Source: Mangifera indica
Lineage: Eukaryota; Streptophyta; Magnoliopsida; Sapindales; Anacardiaceae
Direction of reading: 5' to 3'
Length of the DNA stretch: 64,000 nt
Assembly (NCBI RefSeq): GCF_011075055.1
Contig: NC_058143.1
Location: 13,221,057 to 13,285,056, forward strand
Shown piece after piece: positions 50,101 to 63,055 of this stretch (within the stretch, counting starts at the first letter, position 1; each line of letters begins with the position of its first letter). Under the pieces are notes generated by a model that searched no databases, had not been told where the DNA came from, and worked only from the letters and a program-made list of their open reading frames with translations. The position numbers were made by a program, and so were the translations under genes.

Positions 50101-51981
50101 AGAAATGCCTAGGATGCCACTCTTAAAACAAGTAATGGCCACGTCTATCAGTATATGACAAACTCTAGCATGACATAATAGAACTTTTTCAATCAAGTTA
50201 CCAATTTCGCATGAATACCATTAATTGGAAAATTATAACAAGAAAACCAGTATCTCTGCATTAGAAGTAGGTCAAATGCCAACAAGTAGAAGTGATCAAA
50301 TGAATTCCACACAGTAAGATCCTTACTTTCTCATACAGAGATTTGACCTCAGCATATTGTTTTTTGACTTCTTGGTTTTGAGGCTCCAACCTTAAGGCTA
50401 ACTCTGAATCTGCAATTGGCTATAATCACCATGTCAGACATCAAAATCACAAAAGGATCAATGCATTGATTATTATGAACCATGATGATGGAAGAACTAA
50501 ACATACCCTCTATGGACTCTTTAAGCTTCCCAAGTTCTTTTCTAGCTGTAGCTCGACGTGAGTAAGCTTTTATGTAGTGATCATCCAGGTTTAAGGCCTC
50601 CGTACAGTCATCCTCAGCTTCCTGAAATCTAATGAACGAGAGATAGAAAACAAACAGAAAACTAAAAATCTTGATTTCATATTTGATGTATCAAACCCAT
50701 CCAGTCAAGGAGGGAAACCTATACTGTAACACAGCAATGAAAACCAGGAATAGAACTAAAAAATTCTGGCAGTTCAAATATACTTTAGTGAATGTCTAAT
50801 ATAACTTGCCTCTTGATTTTAAGAAAGGCCATAGCCCTATTTGCATAGGCTACAGCGGTGGGTGACAGAGCAATGCTCCTTGAATAACAGTCAATAGCTT
50901 CTTTAAACTTCTTCTGCTTGAAATACTCATTACCCTGCAAATTCAACACTTGTAAACAACATGATTAAATGAGAACCATTAGAATCATACTCACAGATAA
51001 ATTCCTACCAGTTCCTTCTCTGAAGTAGCATCTGGTAGACTCTCTTCAGTCATTAAACTACTTGATATGCGACTAAATGCATCATAGTTCTTAAAATAAG
51101 AATTCACCGTAGAATCATTTCCGCATGGTCTAAGCTTTTCACCAACTTTCTGAGGCACAAAACCTTTAGATTAGCCCAGAACTGCATCTATACTATACAG
51201 TACAGTAATATTCACATATCTTAATCACCCACCGGTCCACCAAGATGCACAAACAACCGCACATGCCACTATCTCCTACTCCAAGAGTCTAATAAAATAA
51301 CTAAGGACAGCTATTCACGCACCCTAATTCAAAACTACACACCACTAACAATGTTCTATGCTGTTGAAGATTTGACCTCAGTATCATGTAGTTGGATGCT
51401 AAAGCTCGTTATACAACAAATACAAGCAGCAAGACAAACACCGTTATTGGAACTAATAGCGTGAAACGCAAATTACCAAATTATCTTTTTGAGAAGCTTG
51501 AGGCTTCATTCTTTTGTCTTTGTCTTTGAGTGAAAATTCCCAGTCCTGCAAGTCATTCAAAAAACCCTGGAAATCCTGGAAGAAAGTAACAAATTTACCT
51601 ATATCATAAACACCTCTTATTCAAAATTAAAAAACCATAAATAATACTTATAAATGAATATATTTAAAGCACATTAACAATAAAACACTCAGCTTAATCT
51701 TTAACTAAGCAATTTAAAAACTTATCCCAAAAAAAAAAAAAAAAAACTCAGCAATTTAAAATTAAACTTACGATAACTTCTTTAAACAAGAACAAAGAAA
51801 ATAAAAAAGAATTATTATTTATCTTAACAGAAAGCGACATAAGTAACTTCATTTCGTATTCTTCTGTTTTCTCGGAAATCAAACAGCGCATGAACAAACT
51901 GGTAAATTGAGATGATTAAGAAAAAAAATAACAGAATAATTAATTGTTTACCAGCGCTTGATCGCGAGTGTGCTTAGACAT
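47179..51981 (-). CDS. RPAP3/TPR5-like HSP90 co-chaperone (TPR + RPAP3_C)
   Basis: Twelve exons join in phase: 51981-51952, 51575-51477, 51149-51009, 50934-50810, 50628-50507, 50409-50327, 49668-49510, 48795-48658, 48138-47956, 47769-47675, 47574-47477 and 47282-47179. They give 458 residues. Three TPR units start at SEKELGNEYFKQKKFKEAID, continue through AYANRAMAFLKIKRFQEAED and AYSRRATARKELGKLKESIE, and should bind the HSP70/HSP90 C-terminal EEVD. A charged linker follows. The C-terminal RPAP3_C-type domain begins near SAYEFEVSWRG and includes VKYLENLTKVPRFDM and IMCLSSKDKA. This is the arrangement of RPAP3 of the R2TP complex, TPR5 in Arabidopsis as I recall. It is inferred to act in assembly of RNA polymerases, snoRNPs and PIKKs. 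Intron 4 has a GC donor. Confidence 0.9.
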
Positions 51982-53985
51982 GGCAAGAGTGAAAGCTGAG
52001 CTCTGTTCTGGCTTCGACGTTTCTCGAAATATTAGTTCGTAATGATAAGGGCGGTCTTCTGTAATTAGATTTTGGGCGTCTTCTTGAGGCCCATCAAAAC
52101 CCGAACTCCATCTAATATATTTGTCGTCCTTTTGATAGGTACAAGAACTACATGTCGTAGGTAGCTTTGGTTTTGGACCATCATATCACTTGGCTTTATA
52201 ATAATAAAAAATTACTATAAAGATAAATTTTTTAAAATACTACTAGATAAAAATTATTAATATATTATATACAAATTTGTTACTATAAATAATTATTATA
52301 TTTTGTTGGATTTAATAAAATAATATTAAAATGTTATTTTACATAAATATCTGTTAATATAATTATTTTAAAATATTTTTCATGTCGTTTATTATATTAA
52401 TTGAAAATACGACTATTTTTGTATTAAAAAAATTAATAGGGGTAAAATTATCATAAAATCAATATTATTTAAGTAATATTTTAATATATAAAATGAAGGT
52501 GTTAATTAAATTATTATTTATATTACCTACTACATTATCATTAGTAATAAAATATTACCGAAATTTTTATCACCTACAAAATAAATAAAGTAATATCAGT
52601 AATAAAAAATAGATTAACATAATAATCTTTATATACTCTAACCAAACCTGTTAGGATAAATGAAGAAGCTAACACTTAGTATCAAATCATTTTTTTATAG
52701 ACAATTTAGGAACAAACAGTTGTATCGACAAGGCATCATTTATCTAATGAAGAAGGGGAGTTGATACTTAGGCTAAGTCAAGTCGATGACATGCATTATT
52801 GATCTAATGAATAAAACAAGTTGTGTCAACAAGACGTTATGATGGATCAAGTCGCTATAATAGGGATATCGTGCACACATGCATTGCATTTATTGTAAGG
52901 TCGAGACGTCATTTTTTATGACATATTTCTAAGCAAAGATATCATTCATCCATCCAATTATTGTTGAAAAGTGAAGAATTTTCAAAACCTTATTTACACT
53001 TTAAAAATTGGAAGGTAGATGCTCTTTAGTCAAAACTTCTCTTTAGTCAAATTTACGAATTCAACACCACAAAAGTGACTGGTAATCAAATAACAATAAG
53101 TTATTCGATTAACATTCAAACATGTTACCTATATGCGAGTCGATTTGAATGTAGATAATGGGAAGAAAACTAAGCAATCGCTATTGTTCTCATTATCTCC
53201 TTACAATACAATCTATGTTTTCTATTATCATAAGATCACTTTCTATGATAAAGTCAATTACAATTGGAATGCAATTACTCTCATACTATTTTGAAAGTTT
53301 ACAATCACCTAATGGTAACAAAAATTATAAGGATCCGATGTATTATGACTTTTGTCTTAAATTACACATGTAACCCTAGCCTATTCTCCTATAAATTCAA
53401 GATCATACAAAGGTTTAGAGACCATATTTTTAGTATCATACTATAATTATGTTAAGATTTATTCAAACTATTCAACAACATAACTGTAGATGTAAGCTTC
53501 CAAGCAACATATCAAACGACATTAAAAGCTTCCAACTGCTCATAATCTCTTGCATTAAATTTCATCATTGTTCAGTGTACTTCTCATTGGTGCAATTTTC
53601 AACATCAATAAGACTAAAATTACCATTTTACTAACATTAATGAAAAATAACAAAGCCAAGGTAAAATGGTATTAGTTATATATTTTTCAAACTTTGAGGG
53701 TCCATTTGCACAAGGTCCAAACAATAATCTTCCCAATGTAAAACTTAAGAGTAGTCCAATATTATCCCAAAAGTTTTGTTTGACCAAATAAACAGTCAAA
53801 ATTCTTCCCGAAAAAAGTTGATCTTGTAATTTCCAAGACCCAACTAAAAAGGTAAACTTGTGACAAAGCGCTTCTCTCTTGCAAGCATGGTATTAACACA
53901 AATGCCCTAATCACCTCTACAAATACCTCCCGCACAAGAAAAGAAAACCCATAAAATCATTTGACAATATAATTCTAGCAAAGCC
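51982..53985. other. AT-rich spacer
   Basis: Holds the TPR gene promoter (about 51990-52150) and the upstream region of the PMEI gene. Open frames near 53158-53634 have no support. Confidence 0.45.
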
Positions 53986-54525
53986 ATGAACACTTTTTCA
54001 ATACCCCACTTTGTTCTTCTTGTCATCACCTTCATGCCATTGCAAATTTTATGCAAGGATCAATCACTCAAAGGCATCGATTTGATCACAAAAACATGTG
54101 AAAATTCAAGGTTCAGGACGCTCTGCATTGCTGCTCTAACATCTGATAGTGAGAGCAAATCAGCCAATCTGCAAGATCTTGCAAAAATTTCTCTAAAGCT
54201 CGCCCTGTCGAATGCCAGTGAAACAAACCATTACATCTCCGAATTGGTGGGCAAAACAAAGGACGCATACATGCAACAATGTCTGCAAGATTGCTCAAAG
54301 AACTACAAGCAAGCGGCTGAGCAGATTAAAGACTCCATGAAGGCTTTGAGTTCTAAAGGTTTTGAAAAGGTCAAGACTTGGGTTAATGGTGCCATGAGCA
54401 ATGCCGAGTCCTGTCAAGATGGTTTCCATAAGAAAAAAGGTTATAAATGCCCAATTAGTCCGATGAATAAGTTCTTCAGCCAGCTCTGTAGCATTTCGTT
54501 ATCCATCACAAATCTTTTTGATTAA
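53986..54525 (+). CDS. Invertase/pectin methylesterase inhibitor (PMEI) family protein
   Basis: Single-exon secreted protein of 179 residues. The first 23 residues form a signal peptide ending near QILCKDQS. The mature part is a helical bundle with the family Cys pattern: two Cys eight residues apart (TCENSRFRTLC, forming the hairpin disulfide) and a second pair in MQQCLQDCSKNY and AESCQDGF. YKCPIS is an additional site. The conserved block CLQDCSKNYKQAAEQIKDS and the AMSNAESCQDGF motif are typical. Such proteins inhibit either pectin methylesterase or invertase in the apoplast, and sequence alone does not decide which. It lies 5 kb from two pectin methylesterase genes, which favours the pectin role weakly. 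Confidence 0.9.
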   Translation: MNTFSIPHFVLLVITFMPLQILCKDQSLKGIDLITKTCENSRFRTLCIAALTSDSESKSANLQDLAKISLKLALSNASETNHYISELVGKTKDAYMQQCLQDCSKNYKQAAEQIKDSMKALSSKGFEKVKTWVNGAMSNAESCQDGFHKKKGYKCPISPMNKFFSQLCSISLSITNLFD

Positions 54526-55836
54526 TGTTCTGGGAAGTACTGGAAACAGTCTTCACAGCTAAATTTTTACTAAAAATTTTGGGATGATTTATGGTCAGTA
54601 ACCACATTTTTATGTTTACAATGTTAATGGAAGTCTGGCCTTTTGAGTTAAATGGACATTTTTATCTTAATTTTATGCTGCAAATTTTGACACAGGTAGA
54701 ATCTGGATCAAAAAGTACATAACCCAGGAAAATATACAAAACTTTAAGTTGAGAAAATGTTATCCAATAACATTGGAGCACATGTCCATATAATTTCCTC
54801 TTGTAAGAAAACAGTGACAAGGCTCAAGCAGAAAGGATAGAAATTTTGTTATATGCACATATAAAATCTTAGAAACCATGGCATATGGGTTTCCAAGAAG
54901 AACTCTGTGCAACATTGAAATAAAAATCTACATGATTTTTGTTTAAATGGTTACAAAAAATAATTTTGTAAGAGACCGTAAGATGAAGGCAAGAAATATG
55001 GAAAAGAGTTGACCCAGTTTTTGAAAGGCTGAAGATGGAGGCTTAGAAGATTTTAATCAAAAACCCTAGAGGATGGGAAACCCTTTATAAAGGAACTAGA
55101 AAGCAGAAACTGTGCATAAGACTATAATGCCCTTTGTTTATTCATATGACAACAATGCCCTTTGTCTTCTCTTAATGGGTTTAAATTAGTAATTTAATTG
55201 CAAATTTTACACATTAAACATTAATAAATCAATTGTAATGACACTAGAGACAAAATATCTCTTACCAGTATGCGCTTTTGTGACCATCTATATTAGTTGA
55301 CTTTAAGCATGAAATTGAAAGATTCCTGGAAAAATTCAATCAAAGGTTGGAGACAGTTTCATTAATCAAATTTCGGATTTCCATTGCTGGGTATTGAAGA
55401 TCATAGGTATTAGTGAATCTAAAGAAAATAGTTTTTGACCAAATATCTATCATATAAGAAATTGCTTTAAAATTACTTGTTCTCATCTTCAGAAAAAGAA
55501 CCACCAAAACTCACCATACATCCACATGAACCATCAAACAAATTAAGAATCTTTAATATTAAGCACCCAATGAATTACACAGTTGATCCAAAGTTCAAAG
55601 AGAGTTAAGATTACAATGCAACACAGAGACACAAACTCTCACCCCAATTGTGGTAAAAGCCCCTAAATTTCTCATGAAAACACAATTCTATAAATGTGAC
55701 TCCTTGCTTAGTGACCTAGTCATGTGGGAAGACACAATTTTCAGCGACCTAGTTGTCCCAGAAGACACTACTGTGAACTAGCTAGCTCTCTGTATGTTCA
55801 TGGTTCAATAGAGTTGACACAGCAAGCTCCGTTTGC
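54526..55836. other. Spacer between convergent genes
   Basis: Contains 3' untranslated regions of both neighbours. No other gene seen. Confidence 0.45.
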
Positions 55837-57965
55837 TCAATCAAAGCTAGCATTCAAGAACTTCAGCAACTCATTTCTCTTATTTTCTGCAGCTTTATCC
55901 TCCTTTGATTTATCAAGTTTTAATAGAATCTACATGGAAAAGGAATTAAAACTTCATAGTCATAAATTTCTATAAATCAAATACTACTTACAATTATTAA
56001 AGACTACAATAGTGGAAAGGGAATATCATTACCTTTTTTCCAGAGACAGCACTTCGGCGAACTCCATCATCTTTGTCACGCCCTAAAAACTGTTGAGTAA
56101 ATAAAAAAAGTTAAGGCAAATATAAAGCAACACAAACTAGAAATTTCAGACAAAGAAGAACCAAAGTGAAACTGCAATAAAATACCTTTGATAGCTGTAC
56201 AGGGCCACTACTTCCCTCATCCTGCTGCTTCTATGTATGGCTCCCATTGCCAAGACAAACCAGACCACCCAGAAACAAAATCCAGGCAAGTAGCACCCAG
56301 TCATCATGTCATAGACCCCAGCTCCAATTTCAAAGAGCCAAACCATAAAACAGGTAGAAAGTATCATAAGCACCTCAAATATTGATATATCATAGAGGTA
56401 TATACCGTCAAACAATGTAAAAACCATAATTGGCTAAACACCTTGCACGTCAAAAAACCAAGCCAAGATAAATAAAATCTTCTGGATGCATTGAAAATTA
56501 TTAATGATAATGCAGCAGGATGGAAACTGAATAACACAAAATTAAAAAGCAAATTACACTCTAGTATACAAAATTCCCAAAAATAATTCTCCATTCCTTC
56601 TATTCTAAACAGTTGGCAATTTTCTTGTTTTGATTCATCAATCATGATGTACTTTTCATTCAATGATATAAAAGAGACACAGATGTAGAAGAAAATGGTG
56701 TTTCATAATCCAAATAAAAGTAGAAAGCTAAAGAGAGTACTGGCCTACCTCTTTAACTTTATCCTTATGCCGTTTGTGGTGATGACTCTTGCTCTTGCCC
56801 TTTTCTTTAGTCTTGAAAATAAAGGAAAAACAAACTTAAGTGCATAGACAAGAAGTTATAAATTGAGAACAAAAAATGGAACATCAAGCAACTACCTTCT
56901 TTGCTCTGTCCTTCTTCCGCCTCTTTGCATGACTTTCATACTCACTATCAGAACTCTCACCCCTAAATAACCAAAAATAGACAATAGATGTCAAATTATT
57001 ATTGAAAAAGAATTCTAAAACTCAAATTTCTACTGCTCAAAACCACTTTTACCCAACAACAAGATCAAATTTCATCACAAATGGTTGGTCGTTCTACCAT
57101 ATTGAGACAGTGGAATACTGAAGAGAACTAGTCTTCCCTCATCCAAAATTGTTCATCGTTAATCAATTGTTTACAGAAATTCAGTACATATTATGCTATA
57201 AAGTTTCCCACTAATATTAAGACATGCACAAACTAGTTCTAAAAATCAACAAATGGAATCCACTTAAGACATCAAATGTTCAGGACTCTTCTGATTCTAG
57301 GAACCTGAAATATTTTTTTCAAAATTTTATTTCCTCTTTGTAATCTATCCCAATAAAAATCCATAAATCAATTTTAATAAACACAAAACATTAAAGGCAA
57401 TCACAAATAACAAAATCTACCAATATTAACAACATAATCTAAAATATTATGCAGAAGCCACCTAATTTCAAGCTAAAAAGTTTACACAGAAATGAAGTAC
57501 CCGTCAAATTCTAAGCTATAGAATAACAATTATATAAGTCATAAAACAGAAACATCTAGAATTTTGTACATCAATATTAAAACCTTAATTTAGAAAATTA
57601 TGCAGAAATCACCAATTTTTACAAGCTAATAGTTTATTTTGCATCGATATGAAGAGCCCATCAAGTTCTAACCGCTAAAATCCCAATTTTTAACTCTCAC
57701 ACAAAAAGAATAATAATAATAATTTTAAAAAACCGAACCTGGGAGAATTAGATTGGGAGGACTCAGACTCTGAAGAGTGATTGTGGTGTCTGCGACGTCG
57801 TTTTGAGTGTGACCGAGACTTTTTACGGATCTTGAGAGATTCCCTGTCTCTATCTTTTTCGCGACGGATACTTCGACGGCGGCGACGACGGTGGGATGAG
57901 GATGATGTGTCAGAGGACGAGGAATCCGAGGAGTAGGAGGACACAGGGGACGATGAAGCCGCCAT
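55837..57965 (-). CDS. Small Ser/Arg/Lys-rich nuclear protein, conserved C-terminus
   Basis: Six exons join in phase: 57965-57739, 56962-56896, 56811-56749, 56221-56186, 56089-56033 and 55929-55837. They give 180 residues with GT-AG junctions. The first half is Ser-rich, then strongly basic (HRRRRRRSIRREKDRDRES, KSRSHSKRRRRHHNHSSE), like an RS domain with nuclear localisation signals. The second half is basic and then well ordered: GPVQLSKFLGRDKDDGVRRS, AVSGKKILLKLDKSKEDKAA and a C-terminal ELLKFLNASFD. The ordered tail looks like the conserved part of the family, but I cannot name it. No RNA-recognition motif is present, so it is not a classical SR protein. Reading could start 30 codons upstream at 58055. 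MAASSS at 57965 was chosen for its more typical start. Confidence 0.75.
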
Positions 57966-59030
57966 TGTATAAGAGAAAATAGAGGAGGGTTTGGGGGAGA
58001 CAATCCAAGGGAATGTTGTTTCACCAGGGATGGTAGAAACGCTGAATAAATCCACGAGTTTGGTAACCCAACAGCTTGTGTAGGGTTTTTTATATTTTTT
58101 TAGTTTTTTTATTAAAGCTCGGTGTATTAAAAAATAAATGACACGACGGTCATTTAATAGTATTTTTTAAAAATCCAATTTTCTTAATAAAAAATATTAT
58201 TAAAAAATAAATTTATATTTATATTTATATTATTTTATTTTTTAAAATTATCCTATAATTTCAAAATAACAAAAATTAAAATAAATCTTTTAAATATCTA
58301 AATTATTTGAGAATTCAAGTAATTCTTTTTTTATTTCACTTGCACCCTTGTTTTTTCTTCTTTTTTATAGATAATAATGTCAATAATATATTCTAAAAGA
58401 AATTGTAATTTTTAAAATTTTTGAGATATTGATGAATTTTTAAGAGATTTTCAAAAATTTTAAAAAAAGTTTGGGATATTTTAATTCAAAGTTTTTAAAA
58501 TGACAATTATAACCCAAAAAATTAAATAGAATGTTATAAATTAGAGATGAAAATCTCATATTATAAACTCTTAGGTCTATAATAGTATTTACAAAATATA
58601 TAATGTTTGAAAAGATTTCAAAAATTTATTTGTGAGTTTGTAAGTTTTTCTAAGAGTTAAATTATCATATTTAAAATATTTTGATCTGATCTAAAAATAA
58701 ATGTTTTATTATTTTTTAAAAATTAATAAATAATAAAATTACTAATTTTTTTATATTTTATTAGTTCTTTTATTTTTAAGAAAATTTGATTTTAAATGAA
58801 AAAATATTATTTATATTATCTAAAAGTAAAAAGTGTTGTTAGTCCAAATCTAGGTGAGAAAATGTTATTTACTCAAATTAATTATGTAAATTCAAGAAAA
58901 TAACATTTATGAGAGACATTAATTAAAATAACCAATCTTCAGGGACTATACAAAAATAACCACATCAGTGACATCAATACTCATATAAATCACATAAAAT
59001 AAATAAATAAACAAAGATAGCAAACTCCGA
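57966..59030. other. AT-rich spacer
   Basis: Very AT-rich sequence separating the RS-rich gene from the pectin methylesterase. No gene seen. Confidence 0.45.
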
Positions 59031-61587
59031 TTAGCTGCTTGGCGATGGAGCCACCACAGGTTGACCCATCACGGCATTCCATGGAGCCTCTACAGGTTGA
59101 CCCCTCACCGGATAATTGTCTACAGGTGAATCCACCACTGCTGAAGTCAGGGCTACTTTGCTGCCGAGGGGAGGATCCGCGGTGGTTGGTGTTGGAGCCC
59201 CCGCCGCTACTTCAGTCCCATTGCTAGAATATCCGGTTATATTGCTCAAAGCAAATTCAGGGATATAAGGAACGCCAGTGGGTTTAATCCACAAATTTCC
59301 TTCAAAGAAATTGGCTGGTGTAAATTCTTTAGCTTCTTCATAAGAAATGGTCTTAACTCCTTCCCATTTTACCCTCCCCGTCTTGTTGGCACCAGGGCCA
59401 TAGTTATTAAACTCTGCGTAGTAACAAGTCTTGATTCCGAACTCGCCATCCCAGGGCAACCATCCTTCAGGTTGAATCAAATCATCGATTAAAGTCTCCA
59501 TAATAATCGTTCTCGAATAGATTCTCCAGGGTCTTCCAAGATACGACTTGATTTTCTGCCGGAGAGGATAGTACTCGGGGTCGGCGACGATTGAACTGTT
59601 CTGGATGACTATTGCGGTTGGCTGATGAGTCCAGTTCCGGCCCTGGGCGGTGACAATGCAACGCTGGTTGGCCATGGGTTTGCGGACGATGAATTTGCAA
59701 TTTTGAAAGACGGCGGAGCCGTCACCGAAGACGAAATCGATGGTGCCGGAGATATTGCAGTCACGGTAGAATTGACGCCTGGCGTGTGCGTAGAGTGTGT
59801 CTTGATGTCCCTCCATTGTGCAGTTGTAGAAGATGGACATGTCAGCTCCCACCCTCAAGGCCACTGCTTGATGTTTTATGGCTCCTGCACTGTTCTCAAA
59901 TCCGATGTTCTTCGCCATGAAATACTCCCCTAGAACAGCTGCAATATCATTCAATTAATCATTGGTAGACGATTATTTTAGAAGATTTTAAATAAATTAT
60001 TTTAGAAGAAGCCGTTTTTTCTAGGAATAATACCAAATACAACGCCGGCAATAGATAAAGTTAGATTCAAACTGAATTTGTTCAAATTTAAACTCGACTC
60101 AAATAAGTCCAAAGCAAGTTAAATTCAAATGAGTTCAAACTAGAACTTGAAAGTTTAATATTTTCGAGTTCAAACTTAAATTTTAGAGGTGTTTGATGCA
60201 TAAAGTTTGAGAATCTAAAAAAATTTGATACGAATCGATTAAAATGATATCATTTTAATCAATATATATTAAAACCACATCATTTTAGCTTAAATTTTGA
60301 TTCAAATTGGAATTTAAATTTGAGTTTGAACTTAACTCTATTGAAGTCAAATCAAGTTCTAGGTTTAGCGCAAATTCAACCCCAACTTTGGATAAGCTAG
60401 GATCAGACAACTCCCTCTCTCGAACCCAGGCTTTTCCTAGGACAACCAACCTCTACCACTTTTATTAACTCTTCTCTAGTCACCAGTAATTATATGTGGC
60501 TAAACTTACACACTGTGGCGGTTTGCATGGTGGGTGTGCCATCCACATAGTTCAAACTTCCGGTGATTCTGGTCTTTTCAGCGCCATCGCCGACAAAGAT
60601 CAGATGGCTATAAGACTTATTGAGGAAGACTTTCTCTACATAAACTCCCTCCTTGATGTATATTATAGTTTCATTTTTGCTCTTCTGTGGAAGAGAGTTT
60701 ATTGCATCATTAATGGTGGTGAAATCTCCACTTCCATCCTTGGCTACAACAATGTTAGCCTTGAGTTGAAGCGGTTCATTCAAAGCAGCAAGTCTCCGTC
60801 TCACTTCAGGATCATCTTCAAGCCACACAGGATAATAATCATCGCCATGGCCAAGCACATTGAAGTTTCTTCCAACGAGGCGGCGACTTCCAACAATATC
60901 ATTTACATGACCGATGTTTATTGATCCAAGAACAGAAGATAATTTGTTCACCATAGCAATGGCATTGACACTGAGCTCAATTGAGGTCTTCAATGCCTTC
61001 TTCATTATCTCTCCGGCATTCCCAGTTGTGTTTTGAAACCCATCAAGGCAAGTTTCCTGGTACGTTATTGTAGCACTCAGCCATGTCTTCAAATCATCCA
61101 TTGCCTTGCCAATCTTTTTAATTCCAACTTTTTCTAACGCTTGAAATGAGCGTTCAAAATCATCAACAGCGTCATACATTAGATCCTTACAACCCTGGAG
61201 AGCTTTCTTAGCTCTAGGGTCTTTTTGGAGCTCTGCAATGGCGGTTGAAGTCTTTGCAGCTTTCTCGACATGTTGTTTCGCGATCTTGAAGGCGAATCCG
61301 ATGAGTTTTTTGGGATCGGTAGCGTTGTTTCCGGTGGCGGATTCTAGGCTTTCAACACATCTTTTCTGAAATTCTGTGGGTTGACAAACGGATTCAATTG
61401 CTTTCTTTTTGGCTGTTATTTGACTGTCTTCAATAACTCCAGGTGACTTCTCTTGAAAATTACCGCCCTTAATGACAGCAGCAGTGACCACGGCCACCAT
61501 GCCAATCATGAGGACACTGGAAATCGCCATTACAGCAAGCTTCTTCTTCCTGTCACTATCATATTCCTCATTATAATAAGAAGGCAT
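59031..61587 (-). CDS. Pectin methylesterase with inhibitor-like pro-region (type I)
   Basis: Two exons, 61587-60510 and 59938-59031, join in phase to give 661 residues, with a GT-AG intron. After a basic start (DRKKKLAVMA) comes one hydrophobic segment (residues about 18-40), a signal anchor for secretion. Residues about 60-215 form the PMEI-like pro-domain (IESVCQPTEFQKRC, QGCKDLMYDAVDDF, ETCLDGF). Cleavage-site candidates are GSRRLVG and VRRRLAA. The catalytic domain starts at IVVAKDGSGDFTTINDAINS and carries EGVYVE, GHQDTLY, DFVFGDG (usually DFIFG) and YLGRPWRIYSRT, which supply the Gln, Asp and Arg active-site residues. The last 60 residues are a Pro/Ala/Val-rich extension beyond the usual end, unusual for the family. 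The enzyme demethylesterifies wall homogalacturonan. The intron position, just after the TATV motif, is common in this family. Confidence 0.95.
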
Positions 61588-62949
61588 CTTTTACCCTAAT
61601 CAATTTCAAAGGAATAAATTAAAAATAAAAACAAAAACTCTACTTAAAATTTTTTACAACTTGGTTCTAATCTAGATAGCTATTTATCTGTCCTCTATGA
61701 AGCTTGATGAACAGATTTTCAAATTATAGGAGAGACCAAGAAATGGTTTAAAGGTTTTAATTGTTACATTAGTTACAAATTTTGAGGTTAACTAAAGAGA
61801 AGAGGAGCTAATTTTGTCTAATATTAGAGGACCCTCTCGATGTAACCATGAAACAGTCTAAGAAGAATTGTTAGAATACTTCAATTAGCGACTCAAACTC
61901 TTTAGCAAAAAGCAACCAAAAATAAAAAAGGCTTCTCATGCAACTTCTGCAACAAGAGCTAGCAATGGCAAAGATTTAAGAATCAGACAGATTTAGGACA
62001 CTCAAGATGTTGGCAGTAGAAAATATTGGTTTGTTTTTCATTTCATCAAGTATAAAAATGAAAATATATACAAGATATGAATGCTGATTGATTACTGAAA
62101 CTTTGATTGATCGATCAAATTATACTCTGACTGATTCCTCAAATTATGTTCTGATTGATTGAGATTATGCTAATATCAGAAATATAAGATAGTAATAGTA
62201 ATTAAATAAATAGTAGTGTAAATTCCTACAAGAAAACACAGAACAACAAAGTCTAATTAGGAAAGCCAATTATGAAATGATTTGACTTATGCAAGCAAGA
62301 AAGGAATCCTACCCTAAAATATCAACTTCTAATTGCATAGAGACCTTTCTCCTTACAATATTATGTTGCCTACAAATCTTTGAAGAACAAGTCAAGACTT
62401 GATCCTAAATTCAGATACAAGTAAAGTTACATGTACATATAACAAATATAAATATAAAGTATCATTATATGAATGAATTTACTTTAGAGATATTAATTAA
62501 TTTAACCTTTTTTTAATTATGTTATATAACTTTAATTTACTTTTTATATATTATACATATATAACCAAAACTCAAACTTGATACCCGTTTTACCTTTGTC
62601 CCTAACTTTAGAACACTAGTCTCTCAACCTTATTTTCATCCATATATTCATTGAAAAACATCTTAGTCGAAATAAATAATATTTTATCATATTATTTAAT
62701 ATTTTGTTTGAAGATTTGAAATTGAAAATATGAGATTTTTTCGTATAAAATGAATCCTAGTTTGTTAATTTGTAAAGTTGTTGGTTTTTGTTTTTGTTTT
62801 ATAGTTAATTTAATTATACGCATAATTTATTTATATTAAAACAAATCAATATCTATTTTTTTATATCGAAACATAATACTTTGATTTTCTTGGAAATATA
62901 GATAGATAGGAGTGAGGTTGGCATGTGCTATTCAAGGTTAGGTGGGTAA
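61588..62949. other. Promoter side of the pectin methylesterase and spacer
   Basis: No second gene seen. A stretch near 62080-62165 contains several GATTGATT-type short repeats. Confidence 0.4.
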
Positions 62950-63055
62950 GCATAATACTGTTCATAGATATTATTCATGAGGTAGGCTTGTTAAGTGAGA
63001 TACTATTCATAGACATTGTTCATAGATACTATCTACAGACTATTCATAGGCAAAC
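62950..63055. repeat. Degenerate short tandem repeats (ACTRTTCATAGA type)
   Basis: Imperfect units such as ACTGTTCATAGATATT, ACTATTCATAGACATT and GTTCATAGATACTAT occur five or six times in about 100 bases. Confidence 0.65.

Noticed and set aside
57966..58055. Upstream in-frame Met (58055) for the RS-rich protein
   Set aside because: It would add 30 residues of leader-like sequence. The MAASSS start at 57965 is more typical, though the longer form cannot be excluded.
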